Shown one piece after another: positions 1 through 8,003 of a DNA stretch of 64,000 nt (position 1 is the first letter of the stretch; each line of letters begins with the position of its first letter). The DNA comes from Parvibium lacunae (GTDB taxonomy: Bacteria > Pseudomonadota > Gammaproteobacteria > Burkholderiales > Burkholderiaceae_D): assembly GCF_003335215.1 (NCBI RefSeq), contig NZ_QPGB01000001.1, positions 1 through 64,000 on the forward strand. Direction: 5' to 3'. Below the pieces are notes generated by a model that saw nothing but the letters and a program-made list of their open reading frames with translations, did not search any database and was not told the origin of the DNA. The position numbers were made by a program, and so were the translations under genes.

Positions 1-2
1 GG

Positions 3-1685
3 CTGACTGGCCGTGCGGTAAACGCCGGGCCTGCCGGCTTAGGGCTTAACCCTGGGCGCAGCAACCTCGGGCTGGGTGGTGCCGCTTGGGCTGAGCCAGC
101 GTTACTCAGTTGGCGTGAAGACACGGGTGGCGCGGCCTGGCCAGTGTCGTCGTCTGACCCGGTTGACAGCATCGACAACCGTGCCTTGCTCAACGCCAGC
201 AACCAAGCCAGTGATAGCGACTATTACGGCTGGGGTAACCGCCCGGCGCTGGCACCGGGTATGCGCCCCGAGACCCTCAGCTTACTCAGCGGCCTGCGCC
301 CCAGTGGCTGGGGGGCAGGGCTGGGGCTGTTGCCTCAGGAGCCTGGTGCGGCACCGCTGCTGAGTGAGGGGTTTGATCCGTTTAACCCAGACGCTGGGCG
401 CCTTACGAGTGAGGGGTTTGATCCGTTTAACCCAGACGCTGGGCGCCTTACTCTCGCGCAAAATGCCTATGCCTCCAAAGACCCGCGGTTTACGATGACG
501 GATGGTGGGAGTAATCGTGAAGTATTCCTAACTCGTGCGCAAGAAGAACGTTTGCAATCAGGTCAGACCATCTTTGATTCCGGTGATCCTTATGCTGATC
601 CCCAAGGCGTTACTGCTAGCTCTGTCGGCGCGCAACGTCGCGTCAGTCGTTCACAGCAACACGAGTTTTCGACGGAATCTCGTGGTACGGCGGGGATAAA
701 GAATCCTGATGCCACCGACCCATTTGAACGATTCGACCTTGATACACACGAAGGTAGAGATAAATTTTTCCGACAAACAAAGGTGAATTTTGCTGCTGGC
801 ACATTGGGTAGTGAGCAAGCCATGGCGGCTAAAGCAATGTTGTTCCATTATTACGGCTACAGCATGGGTGAAAACTTAGGGAATACAACTGCAATATTGG
901 AAGGCTCTTTGCAATTGACAGGACCTAATGATGCAGCTCTGGGTCGGGCACTTAATGCGTATGCGAGTAGCGGTCCTGCAGCAGGTCGTGAGCGGTATGA
1001 CTTCTATAGCAATATCCAGGTTGTGTACGATGAAAATGGCATTGCGACGCGTGGACGCACGGTGGATGTTGTGCGAGAGGGGCGGACAGTGACGCTTAAT
1101 TGGACTCAAGACTTTTCGACATGGGCAGGACATGTGGGCGTGAGTGCGGATGAAGCCCTACGTAAAACCGACTTCAGCGTATACAAAGCCCTGCAAAATG
1201 CTGCCTTTAAAACGCCAGATGTGATTTCACTGGACATGAACGGGGCATGGCGCCCCGCATTTGCGGACTACCGTGCAATCTATGACGCGCAGCGCCAAGA
1301 CCCGAATGCAAATCAGGCAAATGTGGCGGCAATGAAGGCGGTGATCGACGGGCGCCCTAAAGGACTAGATGGGCAACCTAAACCATGGTCACCTGCCCAC
1401 GTTAACAGCCGAGGTATCGATATAAACTCTATCAATGGTGTGGCCGTTAGGAACACAATTTACAATAATGGCGTTCCAAGAAATGCTGAGCCAGCGATCA
1501 TTAGTGCGTTTACGGACAATTTGCTAAACGAACCTGGAACACGGCAGATATTCCAACCATGGAGGATGTGGGCGAATGTGCCAAAGTATTTAAATCTTCC
1601 AAGTGCAGAGCAAATACCAGAGGTAAACAAAGGTAGATCTGACAATGAAAAACTCCACAACAATCACATTCACTACGGGCGATGA
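3..1685 (+). CDS. C-terminal part of a large modular protein ending in an M15-like metallopeptidase domain (5' end outside window)
   Basis: The reading frame is open from the first bases of the window to the TGA at 1683-1685, so the true start lies upstream; an internal GTG at 144 is unlikely to be the start. The first 150 or so visible residues are Gly/Ala/Pro-rich and low in complexity, with a perfectly duplicated 15-residue unit. The last 100 residues (numbered from the GTG) carry H419-x6-D426 (AHVNSRGIDI) and a terminal H508-I-H510 (NNHIHYG). This arrangement resembles the zinc ligands of M15/hedgehog-like DD-peptidases (SxHxxGxAxD ... HxH). A C-terminal peptidase on a modular carrier, with a small secreted protein overlapping the stop codon, suggests a toxin tip acting on peptidoglycan. 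The family assignment is motif-based; the carrier part is not recognised. Confidence 0.6.
   Translation: MTGRAVNAGPAGLGLNPGRSNLGLGGAAWAEPALLSWREDTGGAAWPVSSSDPVDSIDNRALLNASNQASDSDYYGWGNRPALAPGMRPETLSLLSGLRPSGWGAGLGLLPQEPGAAPLLSEGFDPFNPDAGRLTSEGFDPFNPDAGRLTLAQNAYASKDPRFTMTDGGSNREVFLTRAQEERLQSGQTIFDSGDPYADPQGVTASSVGAQRRVSRSQQHEFSTESRGTAGIKNPDATDPFERFDLDTHEGRDKFFRQTKVNFAAGTLGSEQAMAAKAMLFHYYGYSMGENLGNTTAILEGSLQLTGPNDAALGRALNAYASSGPAAGRERYDFYSNIQVVYDENGIATRGRTVDVVREGRTVTLNWTQDFSTWAGHVGVSADEALRKTDFSVYKALQNAAFKTPDVISLDMNGAWRPAFADYRAIYDAQRQDPNANQANVAAMKAVIDGRPKGLDGQPKPWSPAHVNSRGIDINSINGVAVRNTIYNNGVPRNAEPAIISAFTDNLLNEPGTRQIFQPWRMWANVPKYLNLPSAEQIPEVNKGRSDNEKLHNNHIHYGR
362..451 (+). repeat. Perfect 45-bp tandem duplication inside the modular protein
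   Basis: Two adjacent copies of one 45-bp unit (362-406 and 407-451) are identical base for base. They encode the unit SEGFDPFNPDAGRLT twice, in frame. Complete identity at synonymous positions points to a recent duplication or slippage event in the linker region. Confidence 0.9.
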
Positions 1686-2365
1686 TGAAAAAGACATATG
1701 TGTTTCCCCATCGGATATGGCAGCAGTTGTTTGCGGCTTCGATTGCACTCTTGTGTGTCAATGTGTTCGCAGAAGATGTCTATAAAGACTTTTGGGTGGC
1801 AGCCGAGAAAGCACCGATATATGATAAACCCAACGGATTGGCTGGCGGTGAATACACATGGGCTGAAGGAGTGCAAGCGTATACGAAAAAACTCAAGTCA
1901 GCTCCAATTGGTTGGATTCCACTGTTGAAATACCAGGCGAACCCAGCGCTGTCAACTAGCTATTTATGGCTACGTCGCCAAGACCTATGGGATGGAAAGC
2001 CTAAGAAAGTAATCGCCTGTTGGCCAATTAAGCGGATTGAATACACGGTAGGTCACTGGGCCATTGAAATCAACTTCAAACCTGATGGCAGCGGCGTTGC
2101 GGAAGAACTTACTGACATTGCAGACGGTAATATTGGCCCCTACAAAACCCATGCCTACATGAGCCAGAACATTGTGCTGTTCAGTGCACTAGACAAAGAC
2201 AAGCGGTTTTTTTTTACCGCAGGCTATAAACCTGAGGATCGGCATCTGTACCCCAATGGAACGAAAGAGTGGACAGAGCAAACCTTATTTGATGAGAAGG
2301 AACTGAAAGGCTGCACCGCGCAGCCAGTCGTTAAACAAAAAAACACCCGCAACCCGAGTCGCTAA
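1682..2365 (+). CDS. Secreted protein of unknown family, possible immunity partner of the upstream peptidase-tailed protein
   Basis: 227 residues. The start ATG (1682) overlaps the stop of the upstream gene, which indicates translational coupling; a second ATG follows at once at 1685. The N-terminus has a basic stretch and a hydrophobic core, with a plausible signal peptidase site after VNVFA (about residue 30), so the mature protein should be periplasmic. Residues about 40-95 (APIYDKP, GWIPL, WLRRQDL) have the look of a bacterial SH3-like fold. The C-terminus is Lys/Asn/Arg-rich. I do not recognise a named family. The periplasmic location, small size and coupling to a putative peptidoglycan peptidase are what an immunity protein would show, but this is inferred from context only. 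Confidence 0.6.
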   Translation: MMKKTYVFPHRIWQQLFAASIALLCVNVFAEDVYKDFWVAAEKAPIYDKPNGLAGGEYTWAEGVQAYTKKLKSAPIGWIPLLKYQANPALSTSYLWLRRQDLWDGKPKKVIACWPIKRIEYTVGHWAIEINFKPDGSGVAEELTDIADGNIGPYKTHAYMSQNIVLFSALDKDKRFFFTAGYKPEDRHLYPNGTKEWTEQTLFDEKELKGCTAQPVVKQKNTRNPSR

Positions 2366-2487
2366 GCCGTCGGCCTAGCGGCACTCAGTGTGATCTGGTA
2401 CGGAATTAGCGACCCCAAGTTTCATCGCACTTTGATTGTTCTAGCGTCACATGCCGGGTAAACATGATCAGGCTCCCCTTTTTTCTT

Positions 2488-2506
2488 AATAAGAATCATT
2501 TCTATT
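2488..2506 (+). promoter_or_regulatory. Probable Fur box upstream of the iron-binding protein gene
   Basis: AATAAGAATCATTTCTATT matches the 19-bp Fur consensus (GATAATGATAATCATTATC) at 11 positions by eye, including the central ATnAT. It lies about 75 bp before a ferric-iron binding protein gene in a markedly AT-rich stretch. Iron repression of that gene is the inference. Confidence 0.5.
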
Positions 2507-2577
2507 TACATTAATTTTAACTTTTGCTAAGATGCCGGCAGTGTGTTGTTACGCCATATAGATGACTGTAAGGAGCC

Positions 2578-3639
2578 ATGATGTTTGTCAAAAGGGTGTT
2601 AGGTGCGATGTTTGCGAGTGGGGTTGGGGTTGCGTGTTTGGGGGGGGTGATGGGGGTGGCCCAGGCGCAGGAGAAGGTGCTGAATCTGTATTCGGCGCGG
2701 CATTACCAAACCGATGAGGCGTTGTATCAAAATTTCACGAAGCAAACTGGCATTAAGATTAACCGGATTGAATTGGGCGATGAGCCGCTGCTGGAGCGGG
2801 TGCGCAATGAGGGCAAAAACAGCCCGGCAGATGTGTTGATGGTGGTGGATGCTGCGCGTTTGTGGAAGGCGCAAATCGAGGGGTTTTTTCAGCCGGTTAA
2901 GTCTAAATCGTTGGAAGCAAAAATTCCGGCCCACTTGCGCGGTAAGGATGACGGCAAGGGCAGTGAGTGGTTTGGTTTTTCAACCCGGGCGCGGGTGATT
3001 GTGTATAACAAAGACAAAATCAAGGCTGAAGATGTTCAAAACTATGAAGATTTGGCGAGCCCAAAGCTTAAGGGTAAGTTGTGTACCCGTTCGGGGTCTC
3101 ATCCTTATATGTTGTCTTGGATAGGTTCGATGATCGAGCATTTAGGCGAGGCTAAGGCTGAGGAGTGGGCGCGAGGGCTGGTGGCTAATATGGCGCGTCC
3201 GCCACGCGGGGGTGATACGGATCAGATTCATGCCGTGGCGGCGGGGGAATGTGGGGTAGCGGTTACTAATACTTATTATTGGGTGCGTTTGCTACGTTCA
3301 AGCAAGCCAGAAGACAAGGCCACGGTTGCGAAAGTGGGCTTTGTCTGGCCGAATCAGAAAAGCACGGGCACGCATATCAATATTGCCGGGGCGGGGGTGT
3401 TGAAACATGCACCGAATCGGGCGGCGGCGGTGCAGTTTTTAGAATATCTGGCGAGTGATGAAGCCCAGGGTTATTTTGCAAATGGCAATAATGAGTGGCC
3501 GGTGGTGAAAACGGCGGTGGCGAAAAACCCTGAGCTGGATTCGTTGGGTCCTTTCAAAGCAGACAATTTGTCAATCGCGACGATTGGGGTGCGCCAGGTG
3601 GCAGCCCAGAAGTTATTGGATCGTGTTGGTTATAAATAG
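2578..3639 (+). CDS. Periplasmic Fe(III)-binding protein of an ABC transporter (FutA/FbpA-like)
   Basis: 353 residues. A signal peptide ends near AQAQ (about residue 31). The mature N-terminus LNLYSARHYQTDE is typical of FutA/FbpA/AfuA ferric-binding proteins, and the adjacent tyrosines in VTNTYYW (about residue 225) are the usual iron ligands of this family. A strong ribosome site (AAGGAG, 2570-2575) precedes two consecutive ATGs. The second ATG (2581) has the better 5-nt spacing, so either may be used. No permease or ATPase gene lies beside it, so it stands alone or serves a transporter encoded elsewhere. The upstream Fur-like box fits iron regulation. Confidence 0.85.
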   Translation: MMFVKRVLGAMFASGVGVACLGGVMGVAQAQEKVLNLYSARHYQTDEALYQNFTKQTGIKINRIELGDEPLLERVRNEGKNSPADVLMVVDAARLWKAQIEGFFQPVKSKSLEAKIPAHLRGKDDGKGSEWFGFSTRARVIVYNKDKIKAEDVQNYEDLASPKLKGKLCTRSGSHPYMLSWIGSMIEHLGEAKAEEWARGLVANMARPPRGGDTDQIHAVAAGECGVAVTNTYYWVRLLRSSKPEDKATVAKVGFVWPNQKSTGTHINIAGAGVLKHAPNRAAAVQFLEYLASDEAQGYFANGNNEWPVVKTAVAKNPELDSLGPFKADNLSIATIGVRQVAAQKLLDRVGYK

Positions 3640-3654
3640 GCGGGCAAGCATGAC

Positions 3655-3683
3655 TTGTCGGTGGTCGGGGGGCTGAGTATAAT
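3655..3683 (+). promoter_or_regulatory. Sigma70-type promoter of tRNA-Thr
   Basis: TTGTCG (3655-3660), a 17-bp spacer and a perfect TATAAT (3678-3683) end 22 bp before the tRNA 5' end. Spacing and sequence are close to consensus. Confidence 0.7.
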
Positions 3684-3705
3684 TCGCCTCTCGTTTCTTA
3701 CGGTT

Positions 3706-3781
3706 GCCGGTGTAGCTCAGTTGGTAGAGCGGTTCATTCGTAATGAAAAGGTCGTAGGTTCGATTCCTATCTCCGGCACCA
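3706..3781 (+). tRNA. tRNA-Thr (anticodon CGU)
   Basis: A 76-nt cloverleaf with a GCCGGTG acceptor 5' strand pairing with the 3' strand before an encoded CCA. The D-arm is GCTCAGTTGGTAGAGC, the anticodon loop is TTCGTAA and the T-arm contains GGTTCGATTCC. Anticodon CGT reads ACG (Thr). The first pair of the anticodon stem looks mismatched. Confidence 0.93.
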
Positions 3782-3790
3782 TCTATTTTT

Positions 3791-4006
3791 ATGCGCTATT
3801 CCCTGCTGGTTCTTTCTAGTGTGTTGTGCCTGGCTGCTTGCAGCAGTGTGGTTGCCGTGGCAGATGCCGCGGTGACCGTGGTGGCAACGGGGGTTAAAGT
3901 GACTGCAAAGGCGGTCGGCGCAGTGGCGGATGCGGTGATTCCCGATGGCGAGAGCAAAGACAAAGCCGCTGAGAAAAAGTCAGATAAAAAAGCAGAGAAA
4001 AACTGA
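3791..4006 (+). CDS. Small lipoprotein
   Basis: 71 residues. A short signal sequence ends in the lipobox LAAC (Cys17), so lipidation and membrane anchoring are expected. The mature part is almost entirely Ala/Val-rich (residues 20-50), followed by a charged Lys/Glu tail (KDKAAEKKSDKKAEKN), like small Ala/Lys-rich outer-membrane lipoproteins. It starts ten bases after the tRNA-Thr gene and is probably co-transcribed with it. Its stop is only a few bases from the convergent epimerase-like gene. No specific function can be assigned. Confidence 0.75.
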   Translation: MRYSLLVLSSVLCLAACSSVVAVADAAVTVVATGVKVTAKAVGAVADAVIPDGESKDKAAEKKSDKKAEKN

Positions 4007-4010
4007 TCGC

Positions 4011-4961
4011 TCAGCGCCCGTGTGGGGCCTGTAAAAATGCCTGCACCGTGGGGTAACGTAGCCGATAACCCAACTCAGTTTTGAGGCGGGTGTTTTTCAA
4101 GCGGCGCGATTCGCGCATAAAAGACAGCAGATTGGGGTTTACCACTTGCGCCAGTTGGTCGCGCGGCAAGCGCGGCGCGGCGGCGAGGCCAAATGCCTGC
4201 GCGACGGCATCAAAATAAGCCCCCATTTTCATTTCAGAATCATCGCTGGCGTGGTACACCCGTTGCGGGCGGCCATGCCAGAGAGCCGCACGACAAATGT
4301 GCGCTAAATCATCGGCATGAATGTGGTTGGTATAGACATCGTCAGCGTCGCACAGGGCGGGGGTGCCGGCTTGCAGTCGGGCAAGCGGTAGGCGCTCGGC
4401 GGCATAGATGCCGGGTACCCGTAAAATGCTCACTTGCCGGGTTTGTGTTGCATGTGCTGGGTGTTGCCGCTGCGGTTTGCCAAAAGCCCTGACTCGGCGC
4501 TCGGCAGCGACGCGCCGTGCAGCGCGGGCGCTTTCGGGGTGCAGCGGGCGTGTTTCATCAATCCAAGCGCCCGCGCAATCGCCATAAACGCCAGAGGTGC
4601 TGATGTAGAGCAGCGTTTGCCGAGTGGGATTGGACGCTGTTTTGAGGCCGCGTGATAAAATGCTGAGCAGGTGTTGGGTGCGCGGGTCGTCGTTACCTTG
4701 ATTCGGCGGCGGGGCTAAATGAATGCAGGTTGATGCGAGGCCACGTAAGCGTTGCAGTGTGCGTGGCTGGTCTAAATCGCCGTATATTGGTATGCCACCG
4801 GCGGCGCGAATGGCAGCGGCAGCGGGGCTGTGTAAGCCTTGCCGGGTGAGTGCGAAGACGCGATAACGCGGGGCCAGCAGCGGCAATAACCGCAAGCCAA
4901 CATCCCCACACCCCACTAACAAAATGCGTGGACGACCGAACTTTTCGACGTGTTGTCTCAA
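4011..4961 (-). CDS. NAD(P)-dependent epimerase/dehydratase-like protein (extended SDR, YeeZ-type)
   Basis: 316 residues. A Rossmann nucleotide-binding motif sits near the N-terminus (LLVGCGDVGLRL, about residues 14-25), followed by GDLDQP and a YISTSGVYGDCAG segment containing the SDR Tyr/Ser region. The C-terminal half has the substrate-domain features NHIHADDLA and YHASDDSEM typical of atypical SDRs related to E. coli YeeZ. The substrate is unknown. It is monocistronic, convergent with the lipoprotein gene and divergent from the reductase gene at 5000. Confidence 0.8.
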   Translation of the reverse strand: MRQHVEKFGRPRILLVGCGDVGLRLLPLLAPRYRVFALTRQGLHSPAAAAIRAAGGIPIYGDLDQPRTLQRLRGLASTCIHLAPPPNQGNDDPRTQHLLSILSRGLKTASNPTRQTLLYISTSGVYGDCAGAWIDETRPLHPESARAARRVAAERRVRAFGKPQRQHPAHATQTRQVSILRVPGIYAAERLPLARLQAGTPALCDADDVYTNHIHADDLAHICRAALWHGRPQRVYHASDDSEMKMGAYFDAVAQAFGLAAAPRLPRDQLAQVVNPNLLSFMRESRRLKNTRLKTELGYRLRYPTVQAFLQAPHGR

Positions 4962-4999
4962 GTTGACTTAACCCATTAAAAACAAGAAAGTGACATTGT

Positions 5000-6034
5000 A
5001 TGAGTTTTACCGTAACGGTTCAGCCGAGTGGCGTGACTTTTGCTGTCAACCCCAATGAGAAAATTTTAGAAGCAGCGCTGCGCCAAAGTGTGGGCTTGCC
5101 CTATGGCTGTAAGGATGGCGCGTGTGGTTCGTGTAAAGGCAAGGTGTTAAGTGGGGCGGTGGCGCATGGCCCACATCAAGACAAAGCCTTGAGCAGTGCA
5201 GAGGCCACGCAAGGCTATGCACTGTTCTGCTGCGCGACCACGACGGCGGATTTGGAAATTGAATGTCGCACCGTCACCGGCATGGGTGATATTCCGGTGA
5301 AAAAACTGCCCTGTCGCGTGGCGAGCCTGGAAAAGCCGACTAGCGATGTGGCAATTTTGAAACTGCAGTTACCCGCCAATGAGCGCCTGCAATACCTCGC
5401 CGGGCAGTATGTAGAAATTTTATTGCGCGATGGTAAGCGCCGCAGTTACTCGATGGCGAGCGCACCGCATCAAGAAGGGCCGGTTGAGCTACACATTCGC
5501 CACATGCCGGGTGGGGTGTTTACTGATCAAGTTTTCTCCACCTTGAAAGAACGCGATATTCTGCGGTTTGAAGGCCCTTTCGGCACCTTCTTTTTGCGCG
5601 AGGACAGTGAGAAACCGATTGTATTACTGGCCTCTGGCACTGGCTTTGCGCCGATTAAAGCGATTATCGAGCACGCCATTCACAAGAACATCACGCGGCC
5701 CATGACGCTGTATTGGGGCGCACGCAAAAAAGCCGATATCTATCAATGGGAATTGGTTCAGCAATGGGCCGAGAACTTGCCCAATTTCAAATTTATACCG
5801 GTGTTGTCGGAGGCTTTGGCGGAAGACGCCTGGACGGGGCGGACAGGCTTGGTCCACCAAGCGGTGATGGCGGATTTGCCGGATCTGTCGCAGTACCAAG
5901 TGTATGCTTGCGGCGCGCCGATTATGGTGGAATCCGCTCAGCGTGATTTCAGTGCGCAATGCGGTTTACCAACTGACGAGTTTTATGCCGATTCGTTTAC
6001 CAGCGAAGCGGATAAGCAGAGCCAAACAGTCTAG
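5000..6034 (+). CDS. 2Fe-2S ferredoxin/FAD-NAD(P)H reductase (CDP-6-deoxy-delta-3,4-glucoseen reductase-like)
   Basis: 344 residues in the order plant-type ferredoxin, FAD domain, NAD domain. The 2Fe-2S ligands are visible as CKDGACGSC (about residues 37-45) with the fourth cysteine in LFCC (about 76). FAD binding is indicated by RRSYSMAS (about 150) and NAD(P)H binding by LASGTGFAPIKAI (about 210). Proteins of this build pass electrons from NAD(P)H through FAD and the cluster to an oxygenase or dehydratase partner. Betaproteobacterial copies are usually annotated as CDP-6-deoxy-delta-3,4-glucoseen reductase, but there are no sugar genes here, so the partner is unknown. No membrane segment is seen. 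Confidence 0.85.
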   Translation: MSFTVTVQPSGVTFAVNPNEKILEAALRQSVGLPYGCKDGACGSCKGKVLSGAVAHGPHQDKALSSAEATQGYALFCCATTTADLEIECRTVTGMGDIPVKKLPCRVASLEKPTSDVAILKLQLPANERLQYLAGQYVEILLRDGKRRSYSMASAPHQEGPVELHIRHMPGGVFTDQVFSTLKERDILRFEGPFGTFFLREDSEKPIVLLASGTGFAPIKAIIEHAIHKNITRPMTLYWGARKKADIYQWELVQQWAENLPNFKFIPVLSEALAEDAWTGRTGLVHQAVMADLPDLSQYQVYACGAPIMVESAQRDFSAQCGLPTDEFYADSFTSEADKQSQTV

Positions 6035-6059
6035 CTAACTGGTACAGTGAAAGATAGCC

Positions 6060-6683
6060 ATGTATTTGCCCGCCCACTTTCAACACACTGATCCTGCGCA
6101 CTTGCTGGAAGTGATGCAGGCGCACAGCTTTGCGACGGTGATTCACCAAGCAGAAGGGCATGTGGTCGCGAACCATATTCCTTTACTGGTAACCGCCCCG
6201 ACAGAGGCGAATGGCCCATGGCGTTTGCAAGGCCATTGCGCCGCTAATAATCCGCTGGCCGCTTTGCCTGAGGGCGCTTCTATTCTGGTGGTTTTTCAGG
6301 GGCCGCATGCCTATGTGTCTCCGCGTGCCTATGCGCAGCGAGAAAGTGTGCCAACCTGGAATTACATCGCTGTGCATATGCAGGGCACTTTGAATTGGGT
6401 GCGTGATTCTGCTGAACAAGAAGCCACCATGTGGGCGCTGATTGCGCATTACGATGCGGCTTATTTGCCGCAGTACGATAGCCTAAGCGCGGAATACAAA
6501 GCGCGCATGTTGGGCGCGATTGCGGCGTTTGAAATCTCGGCGAATCAAGTTGAGGGGAAATTCAAACTCAGCCAAAACAAATCGCCCGCCGATCGTTTGG
6601 GGGTGTATGCCGACCAGCAGCACGGCAGCGCTGATGAACAAGCGCTGGCGCGGTGGATGGCGCGACTCGGGTTGGTTGAGTAA
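6060..6683 (+). CDS. FMN-binding PaiB-like protein
   Basis: 207 residues with the typical start MYLPAHFQ and the segments ANHIPLL, FQGPHAYVSP and VPTWNYIAVH. These mark the FMN-binding split-barrel PaiB family (Bacillus PaiB is a negative regulator of sporulation and degradative-enzyme genes). The length is as expected for the family. The gene starts 25 bases after the reductase gene, so the two probably share a transcript. Its role outside Bacillus is unclear; a flavin-binding redox or regulatory function is the safest statement. Confidence 0.85.
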   Translation: MYLPAHFQHTDPAHLLEVMQAHSFATVIHQAEGHVVANHIPLLVTAPTEANGPWRLQGHCAANNPLAALPEGASILVVFQGPHAYVSPRAYAQRESVPTWNYIAVHMQGTLNWVRDSAEQEATMWALIAHYDAAYLPQYDSLSAEYKARMLGAIAAFEISANQVEGKFKLSQNKSPADRLGVYADQQHGSADEQALARWMARLGLVE

Positions 6684-6736
6684 ACTTCGTTAAAAATAAT
6701 CAGCGGCGATTCACGGCAACATAGACCAAAAATAAA

Positions 6737-6792
6737 AACGCCCGAACTGAGTTGCGTGGCTATCATCTCGATTAGCAGCAAGTTCGGGCGTT
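6737..6792 (-). terminator. Probable terminator of the zapB-zapA-6S transcript
   Basis: Twelve-base arms AACGCCCGAACT (6737-6748) and AGTTCGGGCGTT (6781-6792) are perfectly complementary, separated by 32 bases. Read on the minus strand, the stem is followed by TTTTATTTTTGG, as in an intrinsic terminator. The loop is unusually long. Confidence 0.55.
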
Positions 6793-6843
6793 GATGCAGG
6801 CAGGGGTTTGTACCGAGTACAGATATGCCATGCATCGAAGAAA

Positions 6844-7029
6844 TTTCCCCGCAGTCTGCCGCCAGACCGGCATCCTGAACCCATCTACGCAAGATAGGGG
6901 GTCGTCGCTAAAGTTGCATTAGGTTCATCTGACAGAGAGACGATCACACCGCAACTCGGTATCGCTACAACCAGGTGCCATAAACATCGGTTCAAGGAAT
7001 TTATGGTCTTGGCGCACAGCGCAGGGAAA
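6844..7029 (-). ncRNA. ssrS: 6S RNA
   Basis: Directly downstream of zapA on the same strand, the usual position of ssrS. The transcript begins TTTCCCTGCGC and ends CTGCGGGGAAA, which pair as the closing stem. Inside are CCTTGAACCGATGTTTATGG, similar to the E. coli stretch CCCUGAGCCGAUAUUUCAUA, and, near the 3' side, GCGACGACC followed by GATGGGTTCAGG, matching the E. coli GCGACGAC ... GGGUUCAAGG order. The length of about 186 nt is normal. 6S RNA binds housekeeping RNA polymerase by mimicking an open promoter. The ends are estimated from the closing stem. Confidence 0.85.
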
Positions 7030-7085
7030 ACGGGGTGCCGCTACAGTTAAGCAACAGAAACAGCAGCGGCAGCAATCTTAAAGAA

Positions 7086-7397
7086 CTAAAACAGGTTTTC
7101 CTGTGGGGTTAACGCAGCATCAAGTACGTTACCAATATGCTGTATTTTATGCTGGCATTCGGAAATGTCCAGCCCTAAATTTTTTGCAGGTGCAGAAAGC
7201 TGTGTGATCAATTCATGCGCGATTTGTAAGGCAGTCATTACCGCGATTCGATCAATCCCGCTGAGCTTACTGCCTTCGCGCACGCTATGCATTTTTTGAT
7301 CCACCATCGCCACTGCGGCGAGTAGTGTGGCTTTTTCTTCGGGCTTGCAAGCAAGCTTGTAATCCCGGTCGAGAATTTTGACGTTGAGCTGTTCCAT
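7086..7397 (-). CDS. zapA: Cell division protein ZapA
   Basis: 103 residues. The sequence begins MEQLNVKILDRDYKLAC and includes a DRIAVMTALQIAHELI helix region, typical of ZapA, the small coiled-coil protein that bundles FtsZ filaments at midcell. The ATG at 7397 follows a short GAG ribosome site; a GTG two codons upstream is also possible. It lies about ten bases after the zapB-like gene and just before 6S RNA, an arrangement common in betaproteobacteria. Confidence 0.9.
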   Translation of the reverse strand: MEQLNVKILDRDYKLACKPEEKATLLAAVAMVDQKMHSVREGSKLSGIDRIAVMTALQIAHELITQLSAPAKNLGLDISECQHKIQHIGNVLDAALTPQENLF

Positions 7398-7407
7398 AGT
7401 CACTCTT

Positions 7408-7638
7408 TTAGATCAAGGGCGCAGTCGTTTGCGGGGCTGTCGCAGTTTGCGCGGGCAGCTTTTGCAGGGCTTGTTCGATCTGGTGCGCGGCTTGTTGGAG
7501 CTTTTGTGAGAGCGCTTGTTTTTCCAGTTGTGTTTGGTGCAAGGTGCTGCGCAGCGTTTGATTTTCTTGGCGCAGGGCTTGCGTTAAGGCCGCGAGTCGT
7601 TCCGCTTTTTCTGCCAATCCGATTAAATCATTTAACAT
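7408..7638 (-). CDS. Small coiled-coil protein upstream of zapA (ZapB-like)
   Basis: 76 residues. I chose the ATG at 7638 because a full AGGAGG lies just upstream; the longer open frame to 7674 has no such site. The protein is one continuous coiled coil (LAEKAERLAALTQALRQ to about residue 60) with a Pro/Thr/Ala-rich tail. Such a protein preceding zapA is generally annotated as ZapB or TIGR02449 family, which helps organise the FtsZ ring. The assignment rests on structure and position, since coiled coils carry little sequence signal. Confidence 0.75.
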   Translation of the reverse strand: MLNDLIGLAEKAERLAALTQALRQENQTLRSTLHQTQLEKQALSQKLQQAAHQIEQALQKLPAQTATAPQTTAPLI

Positions 7639-7722
7639 CGCGCCTCCTGCTAACTCACTCCAAAACGTAATCATAACATTGCGTCTTACTTTCCCTGTTT
7701 TTACGAGTAAAATCTCTCGCGT

Positions 7723-7922
7723 GAGGTGCTCGTGCGTTATTCATGACGCACAGTTAAACGGGAAACAGGATTATCCAACCAGATACAACCTGTGCTGCCC
7801 CCGCAACGGTAAGCAGAACGTCAATTGACGGCGGCGTAACAACAGCCACTGAGAGTCAGCCAAAGGGCAAGTTCTTGGGAAGGCGTTACGCGGCTCTGCC
7901 AGCCCGGATACCGGCCTGACAG
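7723..7922 (+). promoter_or_regulatory. Cobalamin (AdoCbl) riboswitch
   Basis: The leader of the B12 operon contains the conserved series TTAAACGGGAA, CCCCCGCAACGGTAA (near 7797-7811), GCCACTG (7845-7851), GGGAAGGC and the B12 box region TGCCAGCCCGGATACCGGCC (about 7897-7916). Order and spacing match the cobalamin riboswitch. It should lower expression of the downstream btu/cob genes when adenosylcobalamin is plentiful. Confidence 0.92.
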
Positions 7923-8003
7923 GTCTTGCTGCGTTTGCTAAGCGCAGCAAGTGGAGGGCGCGCCACGGGGAACTGGTGGGCCGGATCAATCTTGTTAATC
8001 ATT

